Positions 33,016 to 42,696 of a DNA stretch of 64,000 nucleotides are shown here, in pieces. The notes beneath the pieces are model-generated. The model was given only the letters and a program-made list of their open reading frames with translations, did no database searches and had not been told where the DNA came from. Numbering within the stretch: position 1 is the first letter of the stretch; each line of letters starts with the position of its first letter. This DNA comes from Chromohalobacter sarecensis (lineage in GTDB: Bacteria > Pseudomonadota > Gammaproteobacteria > Pseudomonadales > Halomonadaceae): positions 1-64,000 of the forward strand of contig NZ_JAKGAN010000010.1 in the NCBI RefSeq assembly GCF_023061135.1, written 5' to 3'. The position numbers and the translations under genes are program-made.

Positions 33016-33045
33016 AAAGCCGGCCCCTCGGGGCCGGCTTTTTTA
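33016..33045. terminator. Bidirectional terminator between rplQ and uvrA
   Basis: An 11-bp stem (33016-33026 with 33031-33041) closed by CTCG, with a T run on the + side and TTTATT on the - side. It serves both the alpha operon and uvrA, which converge here. Confidence 0.92.
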
Positions 33046-33071
33046 TGCGTTGTTGATAGCCGGCACCCCGG

Positions 33072-35942
33072 TCAGGTTGCGGCAGTACTCGTTTCGCGCG
33101 TCGCTTTGGCGGTTGTGCGCTTGGCCAGGATTGGCTCGAGAAAGCGCCCGGTGTGCGAGACCTCCATCTTGGCGACTTGCTCTGGAGTACCCTCGGCGAT
33201 GATGCGCCCTCCGCCGGAGCCGCCCTCGGGACCGAGGTCGATAAGCCAGTCGGCGGTCTTGATCACGTCGAGGTTATGCTCGATGACCACGATGGTATTG
33301 CCATGGTCGCGCAGGCGGTGCAACACACCGAGCAATTGGCGGATGTCCTCGAAGTGCAGTCCGGTGGTGGGCTCGTCGAGTATGTAAAGGGTCTTGCCGG
33401 TATCGCGCTTGGCCAACTCGCGGGCAAGCTTGACGCGCTGCGCTTCCCCGCCGGAGAGGGTCGTGGCGCTTTGTCCCAGGCGCACGTAGGACAGGCCGAC
33501 GTCCATCAGTGTCTGCAAGCGCCGCGCGAGGGCAGGGACCGGCGAGAAGAATTCCAGTGCCTCCTCGATCGTCATCTCCAGCACTTCATGGATGTTCTTG
33601 CCCTTGTACTGGATCTCCAGTGTCTCGCGGTTATAACGCTTGCCCTGGCAGACGTCGCAAGGCACGTAGATATCGGGCAGGAAGTGCATCTCGACCTTGA
33701 TCAGCCCCTCGCCCTGGCAGGCTTCGCAGCGCCCGCCCTTGACGTTGAAGCTGAATCGTCCGGGCTTGTAGCCACGCGAGCGCGCCTCCTGGGTGCCCGC
33801 GAAGAGCTCTCGAATCGGTGTGAAAATGCCAGTATAGGTGGCCGGGTTGGAGCGCGGCGTCCGCCCGATCGGGCTCTGATCGATGTCGATGACCTTGTCG
33901 AGCAACTCCAGTCCTTCGATGCGCTGGTAAGGCGCGGGGGTGAGGCTCGTGGCGCGGTTGAGCTCGCGCGTGGCGACAGGCATCAGCGTCGAATTGATCA
34001 GCGTTGACTTGCCCGAGCCGGACACTCCCGTCACGCAGACGAAAAGGCCGAGAGGCAACTCGAGCGTGACGTTCTGCAGGTTGTTGCCATTGGCCCCGGT
34101 GAGGCGCAGCATTTTCTCCGGATTGCCGGGGATGCGGTACGCCGGCATCTCGATGCGGCGTTTATCCGATAGGTACTGGCCCGTCAGCGAGGCATCGCAT
34201 TGGGTGATCTGCTCGGGTGTCCCCTGGGCGACGATACGGCCGCCATGTACACCGGCGCCGGGGCCGATGTCGAGGACATGGTCCGCCGCGCGTATCGCTT
34301 CCTCGTCGTGCTCGACGACGATGACCGTATTGCCGAGATCGCGCAGGCGCTCGAGCGTCTGAAGTAGCCGGTCGTTGTCGCGTTGATGCAGGCCGATCGA
34401 GGGTTCATCGAGAATGTACATGACGCCGACCAAGCCCGCGCCGATCTGGCTGGCCAGGCGAATGCGCTGAGCTTCGCCGCCGGAGAGCGTGTCGGCGCTA
34501 CGTTCCAGAGTCAGATAGTCGAGCCCCACATTGACCAGAAACTCCAGGCGCGAGTGGATCTCATGGACGATCTTGACGGCGATTTCACCCTTGCGTCCGG
34601 GCAGTTCCAGTGCCGCGAAATAATGCCAAGCCTCACCGATGGGCAGTTGTGAGATCTCGGGGAGCGGACGTCCGTCGACGTAGACATGGCGGGCTTCCTT
34701 GCGCAGTCGTGTTCCTTGGCAGGACGGGCAGGGCCGTACCGCCAGGTGTTTGGCGAGGTCTTCGCGCACCATGCTCGACTCGGTTTCGCGGTAACGTCGC
34801 TCCATGTTGGGGAGGACGCCCTCGAAGGCATGTTCGCGCGTGACCTTGCGGCCCCGATCGTTGACGTAGCTGAAGGCGATCTGATCCTGCCCACTGCCGT
34901 GCAATACGACGTCACGCTCGTGCCGAGCGAGATCCTGCCAGGGCGTTTCCAGCGCGAAACGATAGTGTTCGGCGACCGACTGGAGCTGGTTGAAGTAATA
35001 CACACTGCGCCGGTCCCAGCCCTTGATGGCGCCTTCGGCCAGCGATAGCTCGGGATGACTGATCAGCTTGTGCGGATCGAAATACTGGCGTACCCCGAGG
35101 CCGTCGCAGGTGGGGCAGGCCCCAGCGGGGTTGTTGAACGAAAACATGCGCGGCTCGAGTTCCGCGATGGAGTAGCCGCACACCGGACAGGCGAAGCGTG
35201 CCGAAAAGACGATGTCGTCGCGCGCGCCATCCATGTCGTGAATGATGGCGATGCCATCGGACAGGCCGAGCGCGGTTTCGAACGACTCGGCCAGGCGCAG
35301 GGCGAGCCCATCGCGTACCTTGATGCGGTCTACTACCACGCTGATATCGTGTTTCTTGTTCTTGTCGAGCGGTCCCAGCTCGTCGAGTTCCACGGCTTGA
35401 CCGTCGACCATGGCACGGACGTAACCCTGGGCGCGTAGCTCGGCCAGCAGTTGCTGGTGCTCGCCCTTGCGGCCGCTGATGACCGGCGCCAGCAGCATCA
35501 ACTTGCTGCCTTCGGACAGTGCCAGAACCTGATCGACCATCTGCGAGACGGTCTGGGCCTCGAGGTCGATATCGTGCTCGGGACAGCGTGGCGTCCCCGC
35601 GCGGGCATAGAGCAGGCGCAGATAGTCGTGGATCTCGGTAATCGTGCCGACCGTCGAGCGCGGGTTGTGGGACGTCGATTTCTGCTCGATGGAAATCGCC
35701 GGCGAGAGCCCTTCGATGTGGTCGACATCGGGCTTTTCCATCATCGATAGGAATTGGCGGGCGTAGGTGGAAAGGGACTCCACATAGCGCCGCTGTCCCT
35801 CGGCGTAAAGGGTGTCGAAGGCCAACGATGACTTGCCGGAACCGGACAAGCCGGTGATGACGATCAACTTGTTACGCGGTATTTCGACGTCGATGTTCTG
35901 CAAATTGTGGGTGCGCGCACCCCTGACCAGAATTCTGTCCAT
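33072..35942 (-). CDS. uvrA: UvrA: excision nuclease ATPase subunit
   Basis: Damage-recognition ATPase of nucleotide excision repair; it loads UvrB on distorted DNA. The ATG at 35942 starts [17 protein letters not shown] as in E. coli and gives 956 residues; the open frame upstream is not conserved. Two ABC modules are seen: Walker [13 protein letters not shown] and [12 protein letters not shown], signatures [12 protein letters not shown] and [12 protein letters not shown]. Zinc modules are marked by [15 protein letters not shown] and [16 protein letters not shown]. The glycine-rich C-terminus is [10 protein letters not shown] second photoproduct repair gene, phrB, lies in the same window. 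Confidence 0.98.
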   Translation of the reverse strand: MDRILVRGARTHNLQNIDVEIPRNKLIVITGLSGSGKSSLAFDTLYAEGQRRYVESLSTYARQFLSMMEKPDVDHIEGLSPAISIEQKSTSHNPRSTVGTITEIHDYLRLLYARAGTPRCPEHDIDLEAQTVSQMVDQVLALSEGSKLMLLAPVISGRKGEHQQLLAELRAQGYVRAMVDGQAVELDELGPLDKNKKHDISVVVDRIKVRDGLALRLAESFETALGLSDGIAIIHDMDGARDDIVFSARFACPVCGYSIAELEPRMFSFNNPAGACPTCDGLGVRQYFDPHKLISHPELSLAEGAIKGWDRRSVYYFNQLQSVAEHYRFALETPWQDLARHERDVVLHGSGQDQIAFSYVNDRGRKVTREHAFEGVLPNMERRYRETESSMVREDLAKHLAVRPCPSCQGTRLRKEARHVYVDGRPLPEISQLPIGEAWHYFAALELPGRKGEIAVKIVHEIHSRLEFLVNVGLDYLTLERSADTLSGGEAQRIRLASQIGAGLVGVMYILDEPSIGLHQRDNDRLLQTLERLRDLGNTVIVVEHDEEAIRAADHVLDIGPGAGVHGGRIVAQGTPEQITQCDASLTGQYLSDKRRIEMPAYRIPGNPEKMLRLTGANGNNLQNVTLELPLGLFVCVTGVSGSGKSTLINSTLMPVATRELNRATSLTPAPYQRIEGLELLDKVIDIDQSPIGRTPRSNPATYTGIFTPIRELFAGTQEARSRGYKPGRFSFNVKGGRCEACQGEGLIKVEMHFLPDIYVPCDVCQGKRYNRETLEIQYKGKNIHEVLEMTIEEALEFFSPVPALARRLQTLMDVGLSYVRLGQSATTLSGGEAQRVKLARELAKRDTGKTLYILDEPTTGLHFEDIRQLLGVLHRLRDHGNTIVVIEHNLDVIKTADWLIDLGPEGGSGGGRIIAEGTPEQVAKMEVSHTGRFLEPILAKRTTAKATRETSTAAT

Positions 35943-35991
35943 GCCCACCTCGTGCCGGTTGCGCCGTGGCGGTGGCGCGGTCAAAGGATCG

Positions 35992-36021
35992 ATTATAGAG
36001 GCTGCAGTGGAGTCCGGGCAA
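35992..36021 (-). promoter_or_regulatory. Probable uvrA promoter
   Basis: On the minus strand TTGCCC (36021-36016), an 18-bp spacer and a consensus TATAAT (35997-35992), about 50 nt before the uvrA ATG. I see no CTGT-N8-ACAG LexA box in 35943-36186. Confidence 0.5.
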
Positions 36022-36186
36022 AGCGCGTCCTTTCCTTGGCAGGCAGGCAGTCGGTAAAATGCGCTTGGTCGGCGTCTGCGCGCATGCGAGACGCCGAGGT
36101 GTTGGTTCGTCACGGCCCCTATGGCAAGGCCTCGTGGGCCGGTTTCGGTATCGAACGTTTCTTCTCTTCAACGACGCGACTCAATC

Positions 36187-37569
36187 ATGTCTTCATCATT
36201 GCTTCACACCGAGCGGCGCGCCATTTTCGGCCTCGCCAGCTTGTATGCGACGCGTATGCTCGGGCTTTTCATGGTATTGCCGGTCTTGGCGATCTACGCC
36301 GATGGCCTGGAGGGCGCCACCCCCTTGCTGGTAGGGATGGCGCTGGGCGGCTACGGCCTGACACAGGCGATTCTACAAATTCCCTTCGGGCTGCTATCGG
36401 ATCGCTTCGGCCGCAAGCTCATCATCAGCATTGGGCTCTTGTTGTTTCTGCTGGGCAGTGTGGTGGCCGCCCAGGCGACCTCGATCGGTTGGGTGATTGC
36501 CGGACGCTGTCTGCAAGGCAGTGGCGCAGTTGCCGGGGCGATCATGGCGCTGTTGGCCGATCAGACCCGCGAAGAAGTTCGCACCGCAGCGATGGCGACC
36601 ATCGGGCTGTCGATCGGCATCGCATTCGGCGTGGCCATGGTCGTGGGGCCCTTGGTCGCCGATCCTTTCGGTCTGGCCGGTGTATTCTGGTTCACTGCCG
36701 TACTCGCCGCGGTGGGGCTCTTGGTACTATGGCGGTTGGTGCCGCGGGCACCACGCCTGGTGTCGCATCGCGACGTAGGGCTCGACCGCACCCAGCTGCG
36801 CGGAATGCTGGCGCGGCGTGATCTGTTGCGCCTGGATTTCTCGATCTTCGCCCTGCACGCCATCCTGACCGCCTGCTTCGTGGTCGTGCCCTTTCGCCTG
36901 GAAGCCTTGGGCATTGCGCCGGCGCATCACGGTTGGGTATACCTGCCGATCATGGCGCTGGCTTTCGTGGCCATGGTGCCGCTGGTGATCGTGGCCGAGA
37001 AGTACCGCAAGATGAAACCGATCTTCATCGGTGCCGTGGCGTGGCTGACGCTGTGCCTGGCCGGGCTGGTGGAGTTTTCCGATGGGCGCTGGGCGTTGTT
37101 CTCGCTGCTCTGGGGATTCTTCGTGGCCTTCAACTTGTTGGAAGCCACGCTGCCGTCGATGATCAGCAAGCTGGCCCCGGCGGGTGCCAAGGGCACGGCG
37201 ATGGGCGTGTATTCCACCAGCCAGTTTCTGGGCGCTTTCCTGGGCGGAACGGCCGGGGGCTTTCTCTCCCAGCATTTCGGCCTGGATGCGGTCTTTCTGG
37301 GCGCCACCTTGCTGGGTGCGGTATGGTTGGCGATTGTCTGGAAGATGCCGGCCCCCCGCCATCTCTCGAGCGAGATCGTCGCGCTGGACGAGCGCTCGAT
37401 GGGCGCGATGGATACACTGATGGAGCGATTCGCCGCCGTGGCCGGCGTCGAGGATGTCATGGTGGTGCCCGACGAGCGTGTCGCCTACCTCAAGGTCGAC
37501 CGTCAGCGGCTGGACACCGAGGCGCTGGAACGCGTGCTCGGATCCGAGCGAGATCACAACAGCGCCTGA
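36187..37569 (+). CDS. yajR: YajR-like MFS efflux transporter
   Basis: Inner-membrane major-facilitator transporter with 12 predicted helices; probably proton-coupled drug or metabolite export, substrate unknown. Motif A GLLSDRFGRKLII lies between helices 2 and 3. After the helices a soluble tail of about 70 residues (DTLMERFAAVAGVEDVMVVP onwards) resembles the ferredoxin-like YAM domain unique to YajR. The ATG at 36187 aligns with the E. coli start (460 residues); the ATG at 36121 has no ribosome site. No strong ribosome site is seen at 36187 either. Confidence 0.85.
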   Translation: MSSSLLHTERRAIFGLASLYATRMLGLFMVLPVLAIYADGLEGATPLLVGMALGGYGLTQAILQIPFGLLSDRFGRKLIISIGLLLFLLGSVVAAQATSIGWVIAGRCLQGSGAVAGAIMALLADQTREEVRTAAMATIGLSIGIAFGVAMVVGPLVADPFGLAGVFWFTAVLAAVGLLVLWRLVPRAPRLVSHRDVGLDRTQLRGMLARRDLLRLDFSIFALHAILTACFVVVPFRLEALGIAPAHHGWVYLPIMALAFVAMVPLVIVAEKYRKMKPIFIGAVAWLTLCLAGLVEFSDGRWALFSLLWGFFVAFNLLEATLPSMISKLAPAGAKGTAMGVYSTSQFLGAFLGGTAGGFLSQHFGLDAVFLGATLLGAVWLAIVWKMPAPRHLSSEIVALDERSMGAMDTLMERFAAVAGVEDVMVVPDERVAYLKVDRQRLDTEALERVLGSERDHNSA

Positions 37570-37602
37570 TAATGGGCGCGGGACTATTTCAAGGAGACTC
37601 AC

Positions 37603-38172
37603 ATGGCGCGCGGCGTGAACAAGGTCATCCTGATCGGCAACCTCGGTCAGGATCCGGAAGTCCGCTTTTTACCTTCCGGCAATCCGGTGTGCAATCTACG
37701 CATCGCGACCACCGACACCTGGACCGACCGCCAGAGCGGTCAGCGCCAGGAACGTACCGAATGGCACACGGTGGTGATGTTCAACAAGCTGGCGGAAATC
37801 GCTCAGCAGTACGTGAAGAAAGGCTCGCGTATCTATATCGAGGGCCGTCTGCAGACGCGCAAGTGGCAGGGTCAGGACGGACAGGATCGGTATTCCACCG
37901 AGATCGTCGCCAACGACATGCAGATGCTCGACTCGCGTAGCGGCCAAGGCGGCGGCGACTACGCTCAGCCCTCGCAAAATGCGCCTCAGCAAGGCATGGG
38001 GCAAGGCGCTGCGGCGCAGCAGGGCGGTGGCTATGGCCAGCCACAGGGCGGCCCGCCCCCGCAGCAGCAGGTACCCCAGCAACAGCCACCCCAGCAGGGT
38101 GGCCAGCAAGGCAATTACGGGGCTCCCAATCCCGGCAACTTCGATGACTTCGACGACGAAATCCCGTTCTAG
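37603..38172 (+). CDS. ssb: SSB: single-stranded DNA-binding protein
   Basis: Tetrameric protein that coats single strands and recruits repair and replication partners. The 189 residues comprise an OB-fold (about 1-112, [33 protein letters not shown]), a Gln/Gly/Pro-rich linker (about 113-175) and the acidic tip DDFDDEIPF that binds partners. AAGGAG is well placed before the ATG. It lies 33 nt after yajR and is closed by its own terminator. Confidence 0.97.
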   Translation: MARGVNKVILIGNLGQDPEVRFLPSGNPVCNLRIATTDTWTDRQSGQRQERTEWHTVVMFNKLAEIAQQYVKKGSRIYIEGRLQTRKWQGQDGQDRYSTEIVANDMQMLDSRSGQGGGDYAQPSQNAPQQGMGQGAAAQQGGGYGQPQGGPPPQQQVPQQQPPQQGGQQGNYGAPNPGNFDDFDDEIPF

Positions 38173-38206
38173 CGTCGGCCCGGTGATGAAGCGATAGTCA
38201 ACTGTG

Positions 38207-38231
38207 AAGCCCCGTATATCGGGGCTTTTTT
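38207..38231 (+). terminator. Terminator after ssb
   Basis: Stem AAGCCCCG/CGGGGCTT (38207-38214 with 38220-38227), 5-nt loop, followed by a six-T run. The 140 nt between it and pgaA must hold the pga promoter; only a TAGGG/CCCTA inverted repeat (38271-38285 region) stands out there. Confidence 0.92.
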
Positions 38232-38371
38232 ATGGATACGCAAAGACACATAACATCACAACCGTTTGCATATAGGGGGATTCCCTACTAGCCTCCATAT
38301 CGCTACAGCGCCTGCTCAACGGATTTGAGCCTTCGTCTCGTTAACGGAACTAACGGTGGTGTCATCGCATA

Positions 38372-40591
38372 ATGCAATCCCCCCGCTTCGGCGGCCGGTG
38401 GAAGGATGGCCATGCAGGCCATTGCGCGTGTACGCGCGTACGTACCGGCTGTCATCGTTTTCTACGCTCGCGTGTGCCTTTTACTGGGCTTGTCGCGCTG
38501 AGTCTGCTTTTGGCGTCGACAAGTGTCGTTCCGGCGGACACGCGTTTTCCCGATGGTCGACTGCCGGCCGTTGATGCGTCGGCGTCGGCCTATGGTGACG
38601 ATGTGCGTACGGGGCCTGACGGGCATCCCAACGCCGACGACTTGGCGGGAATCGCCGAGCGCCAGCGCCAGCAAGGCCATCCTGGGGTTGCCCTGCAGCT
38701 CGCTGAGCGTGTCTTGACGTATGCCCCGGACAATGACCAGGCGCTCAAGACCCAGATATCGAGTCTCTCCAATCTGGGAGCTCATCGCCGCGCCGAGCAG
38801 CTGCGAGAGGAATACCAACCGAATTGGCCACAGGCTACACAGCATCGCTTCGATGCCGATGTGGCGACGGTGGCGATCCGCGATGGCACACAGGAGCAGG
38901 CTCGTCTCGAGCGTCGGCATCACTATGCGACGAGCAATACCGAGTTGGAAAAGTCGCTCGACTCACTGAATGCCAATCTCGAGCGCTTCCCGCCGGGTAG
39001 CGAAGCCAGTCTGCGGACGCGCTTCGACAGGCTGGTGGTATTGCGTCAATTGAACCGCTTCGAGGCGGTGATCGATGACTACCAGGCCTTACAGCGTGAA
39101 TCGGCCAATGTGCCGACCTATGCCAAGGGCCCGGTCGCTGATGCCTATCTGGCGCGTCATCAACCCCAAACTGCGGCGCGGCTCTATCGTGAAGTTATTG
39201 ACGCCAATCCCCAGGCACCGCTATCGGTGCGTACCGGTTACTACTACGCGTTGATCGAAAGCGAAGACTACGAGGGCGCCGAGCAACAACTGGCGCGCCT
39301 GAATGATCGGACCCCGACGTGGCGCTATCGTGAGAACGAGACAGCGGCGCCGGTTCCCAACTGGGAACGCAGTGAAATCGATCGCCTCCAGGTCCGCGAC
39401 GCGGCGTATCGAAATCATGAAGATGTTGCGCTTGATAGGGCCACTACGCTGTATCGAGCGGCACCTCGCAACACCGATGTCATCAATGCCCTGGCCACCG
39501 CCGAGCGTGCCCGTGGTTGGTACCAACAAGCGCAGACAACGATCGCCCTGGCCAAGGGGTACGCCCCGAACGATAAGGCCACGCGTCTGAATATCGCCGA
39601 GAACGCCCAGGATCTCGAAGCGTTTCCGCGTTGGCGGGCGACCAGCGAGGCCTTGGCTGAGCAGTTTCCGAGCGATTCGGCGGTACGCCGTAATCGGCTC
39701 GAATGGCTGGATCGTCAGCACTTCTCCGTCGAGGGGCAGGGCAATGTCGGCAGCTCTCACGGTGGTGATGCCGTTAACGGGAGCCAGGATGGCGATTACC
39801 AACTGCGCCTGAACTCACCCTGGAGCGAGGGAGGCTATCGGGCCTATGTCGAGCAGTCCTATCAATGGGGCGAATACGATGAGGGCGCCGAACGCCATGG
39901 TCGCCAGGGTCTGGGGGTAGAACGCCAGTGGCTGCGTCGACACTGGTGGGCGGCGTTGAGCGGTGAGCGTCTCAATGATGACCTTGGCCTCGATCTCGGC
40001 TGGTCGCAATGGCTTGGCGATCATTGGCAATACCAGTTACGCACCCAGACGCAATCGCCCGAAACGCCGCTGCGTGCCGAGCGTGACGATCTGGACGGGC
40101 GTCTCTATCAGACGCAAGTCACCTGGCGCCAGAATGAATCCCGCGAAGCCACGCTCACGTTGGGCGCACTGGATATCAGCGATGGCAACCTGCGCAGCGA
40201 TATCTCGGCCGACCTGACCCAGCGCATTCAGGCCAGTGCCCATCATCAGACCCGGCTGATTGGTTCGCTGTCGGCTGAACACAACCGCGATGTCGACGCC
40301 GATTATTACAATCCCGAAAACCAGCGCACGGCAGGTATTACGCTTGAGCACGACTGGCTGACCTGGCGTCGCTACGAGCGCTCCTTGACCCAGAATCTCG
40401 CGCTGGGCGCGGCGTCGGAATGGGAAAGCGGCTATGGCGGTGCGCCGGGTTACGAGGCCTCCTATGGCCATACCTGGCAATTAACGCGGACCTGGTCGAT
40501 CAATTACGGCATCGGCTGGGAAAGCCATGCCTATGAAGGCGAGCGCGAGAAGCGCTGGTATGGACAGTTCGGTTTCGAGGGGGTGCTGTAA
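38372..40591 (+). CDS. pgaA: PgaA: outer-membrane porin for PNAG export
   Basis: Exports poly-beta-1,6-N-acetylglucosamine, a biofilm polysaccharide. The 739 residues comprise an N-terminal signal sequence, a periplasmic helical repeat region (TPR-type, about 85-440, for example QQGHPGVALQLAERVLTYAP) and a C-terminal beta-barrel rich in alternating aromatic residues (about 470-739) ending GQFGFEGVL. Somewhat shorter than E. coli PgaA (807). The signal peptide has an odd 36-residue Arg/His-rich extension before the hydrophobic core and a likely cut after VPA55; an in-frame GTG at 38474 would remove it but has no ribosome site. Its stop overlaps pgaB by 1 bp. Confidence 0.92.
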   Translation: MQSPRFGGRWKDGHAGHCACTRVRTGCHRFLRSRVPFTGLVALSLLLASTSVVPADTRFPDGRLPAVDASASAYGDDVRTGPDGHPNADDLAGIAERQRQQGHPGVALQLAERVLTYAPDNDQALKTQISSLSNLGAHRRAEQLREEYQPNWPQATQHRFDADVATVAIRDGTQEQARLERRHHYATSNTELEKSLDSLNANLERFPPGSEASLRTRFDRLVVLRQLNRFEAVIDDYQALQRESANVPTYAKGPVADAYLARHQPQTAARLYREVIDANPQAPLSVRTGYYYALIESEDYEGAEQQLARLNDRTPTWRYRENETAAPVPNWERSEIDRLQVRDAAYRNHEDVALDRATTLYRAAPRNTDVINALATAERARGWYQQAQTTIALAKGYAPNDKATRLNIAENAQDLEAFPRWRATSEALAEQFPSDSAVRRNRLEWLDRQHFSVEGQGNVGSSHGGDAVNGSQDGDYQLRLNSPWSEGGYRAYVEQSYQWGEYDEGAERHGRQGLGVERQWLRRHWWAALSGERLNDDLGLDLGWSQWLGDHWQYQLRTQTQSPETPLRAERDDLDGRLYQTQVTWRQNESREATLTLGALDISDGNLRSDISADLTQRIQASAHHQTRLIGSLSAEHNRDVDADYYNPENQRTAGITLEHDWLTWRRYERSLTQNLALGAASEWESGYGGAPGYEASYGHTWQLTRTWSINYGIGWESHAYEGEREKRWYGQFGFEGVL

Positions 40592-42696
40592 TGCCGTCGC
40601 TGGTATCAATATTGCTGCTCGGCGTGGGGTTGCTGATAGCCTGCCCCAGTGTGGCCGAGACGCCGACTGCGCCGTCCCCGAGCGAGCCCGCTGCCTCGGC
40701 CAATGTGCAGATACCCGAGGGTCATTTCGTGACGCTCGGGTTTCATGATGTGCGTGAGGCTGCTCAGCCAGCGGTGGGGCGCGATCCCTATGCGATCAGT
40801 CATCAGCGGCTGGCGGCGTGGTTCGATTGGATGCTGGCGCATGACTGGCATCCGGTGTCGTTAGACGACATTCAGGCGGCACGCCAAGGCAAGCGGCCGC
40901 TGCCCTCGAACGCCGTCCTGCTGAGTTTCGACGATGGCCTGGAAAGCTTCTATCGTCGCGTGTATCCGCTACTACAAGCCTACGACTATCCGGCGCTCTT
41001 CGCTGTCGAGACCGGATGGCTCGAGCGGGTCCGCAAGGGCGAAAGCGTGGCATCGCGCGATACCGCTCAACTGGCGGAAAATCTGGGTAACGCGGCGAGC
41101 GACGCGCGTGACGGTACCGCCAGAGATGAAATCCAGTACAACGGTGCCACGCGCGGCCAGGCAGGCTTCGTCACCTGGGAGCAGGTGCGTGCTATGCAGG
41201 CCTCGGGGTTGGTCGAGATTGCTACTCACACCCATGATCTGCACCGTGGCATTCGCGCCAACCCGCAGGGCAACGTCGAGCCGGCTGCGCTGGCGCGGCG
41301 TTACGATCCGGCGAGCGGTGAGTATGAAGACGAGGCCGCGTATCGCCAGCGCATTCACGATGACCTGGTGCAGAGCGCCGATGTGATCGCGTCGAACACG
41401 GGCGTGCGCCCGAGGACCGTGGTCTGGCCGTATGGTGCTACCAATGCCGAGACCGAGGCGATCGCGCGTGATGCCGGCTTTGATTTCACCTTCAATCTAG
41501 GTGACCGGCGCCTGCCGACCCCCGCCTCGGGGCCTGACTTCGGGCGCATGCTGGTCATGGACAATCCCACGCCGGTGGATATCGAAGCACAGGTCGCGCA
41601 GACGCTCGACCCACCGACACGTAGCCAGCGTGCCGTGCAGGTCGATCTCGACATGCTCTACGATGACGATCCCGACCAGGTCCATGCCAACCTGAGCGCG
41701 CTGCTCGATCGCATCAAGGCGATGCAGGTGCGCACGGTCTATCTGCAGGCATTCGCCGACCCGGACGGCGATGGCACCGCCTCATCGCTGTATTTCCCCA
41801 ACGATCATCTGCCGGTACGCGCCGATCTGTTCAACCGCGTCGCCTGGCAACTCAAGACGCGCGCCGGGGTAGATGTGTATGCCTGGCTACCCTTGCTGGC
41901 CTTCGACCTGCCGGATGCCTCTCGGCAGCGTCGCTTGCAGGTTCGGGTGCACGAGGCCAATGGCGAAAGTCGCGTTGCCGAGCGTGCCTATCGACGCCTG
42001 AGTCCGTTTCGTCCCGAGGCGCAGGCGCTTGTACAAGATATCTATGCGGATCTGGCCCGCAGCACGCCGAGTATCGACGGTATCTTGATCCACGACGACG
42101 CCTATCTGGCCGCAGACGAGGACGCTCAGGCCTGCTGGCGCAAGGCTCGTTGGCCGGATAGTGGTCGCCGGATTACCGATTGCAAGCTGAGCGCGCGGGA
42201 CAAGACCCAGGCGCTGATCGACTTCGGTGAGCAGGCGCTCGACGGGGCGCGGCACTACGCCAACCTGAGCAATCGCTTTCGCGTGGCGCGTAATCTCTAT
42301 GCGCGTGTCGTGCTCGACCCAAGCGCGGAAGCGCGTTTCTCCCAGGCGCTGGGGCCCTTTCTTGAGCATTACGACGACGTCGCTCTGATGGCGATGCCCT
42401 ATCTGGATGGAACCGAAAAGCCGGCGAAAGAGTGGCTGGATACGCTAGTGGACCGGGTACAGCGCTACCCACGCGGTCTCGATAAAACGGTGTTCGAGCT
42501 GCAGACCTATGATTGGGAGCGCGATGAATGGATCGCGCCAACGCGCCTGCGTGACTGGATGCATCAGCTCGTGCGTCGTGGTGCGCTCAATCTGGCGTAT
42601 TATCCGGATGACTTCATCACTGGCAAGCCGGCGTTTCAGCCCACGTTCGAAGGCATGAGCCTCAACGAGTTTCCCCACCGCCGGAGCCAGCCATGA
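40591..42696 (+). CDS. pgaB: PgaB: PNAG N-deacetylase / glycoside hydrolase
   Basis: Periplasmic lipoprotein that partly deacetylates PNAG so that it can leave through PgaA. The lipobox LIAC gives Cys18, although the N-region lacks a basic residue. The CE4 deacetylase domain shows SFDDGLESF (Asp114/Asp115) and metal histidines in THTHDLH (His213, His218), with VVWPYG as the third motif. The C-terminal hydrolase-like domain (from about 340) carries GILIHDDAYL, the acidic pair of the family. 701 residues. TAATG overlap with pgaA and 4-bp overlap with pgaC. Confidence 0.95.
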   Translation: MPSLVSILLLGVGLLIACPSVAETPTAPSPSEPAASANVQIPEGHFVTLGFHDVREAAQPAVGRDPYAISHQRLAAWFDWMLAHDWHPVSLDDIQAARQGKRPLPSNAVLLSFDDGLESFYRRVYPLLQAYDYPALFAVETGWLERVRKGESVASRDTAQLAENLGNAASDARDGTARDEIQYNGATRGQAGFVTWEQVRAMQASGLVEIATHTHDLHRGIRANPQGNVEPAALARRYDPASGEYEDEAAYRQRIHDDLVQSADVIASNTGVRPRTVVWPYGATNAETEAIARDAGFDFTFNLGDRRLPTPASGPDFGRMLVMDNPTPVDIEAQVAQTLDPPTRSQRAVQVDLDMLYDDDPDQVHANLSALLDRIKAMQVRTVYLQAFADPDGDGTASSLYFPNDHLPVRADLFNRVAWQLKTRAGVDVYAWLPLLAFDLPDASRQRRLQVRVHEANGESRVAERAYRRLSPFRPEAQALVQDIYADLARSTPSIDGILIHDDAYLAADEDAQACWRKARWPDSGRRITDCKLSARDKTQALIDFGEQALDGARHYANLSNRFRVARNLYARVVLDPSAEARFSQALGPFLEHYDDVALMAMPYLDGTEKPAKEWLDTLVDRVQRYPRGLDKTVFELQTYDWERDEWIAPTRLRDWMHQLVRRGALNLAYYPDDFITGKPAFQPTFEGMSLNEFPHRRSQP

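Noticed and set aside
35943..36113. N-terminal extension of UvrA by 57 residues
   Set aside because: The extension is not conserved, and the ATG at 35942 aligns with the E. coli start; the promoter-like TATAAT also lies within the extension.
38265..38300. Promoter-like TTGCAT and TAGGG/CCCTA inverted repeat before pgaA
   Set aside because: Spacing between the best -35 and -10 candidates is wrong (14 or a poor 17-bp match), so I do not annotate a promoter.
42029..42036. TTGTACAA inside pgaB
   Set aside because: Deep inside a coding region with no promoter nearby; treated as chance.
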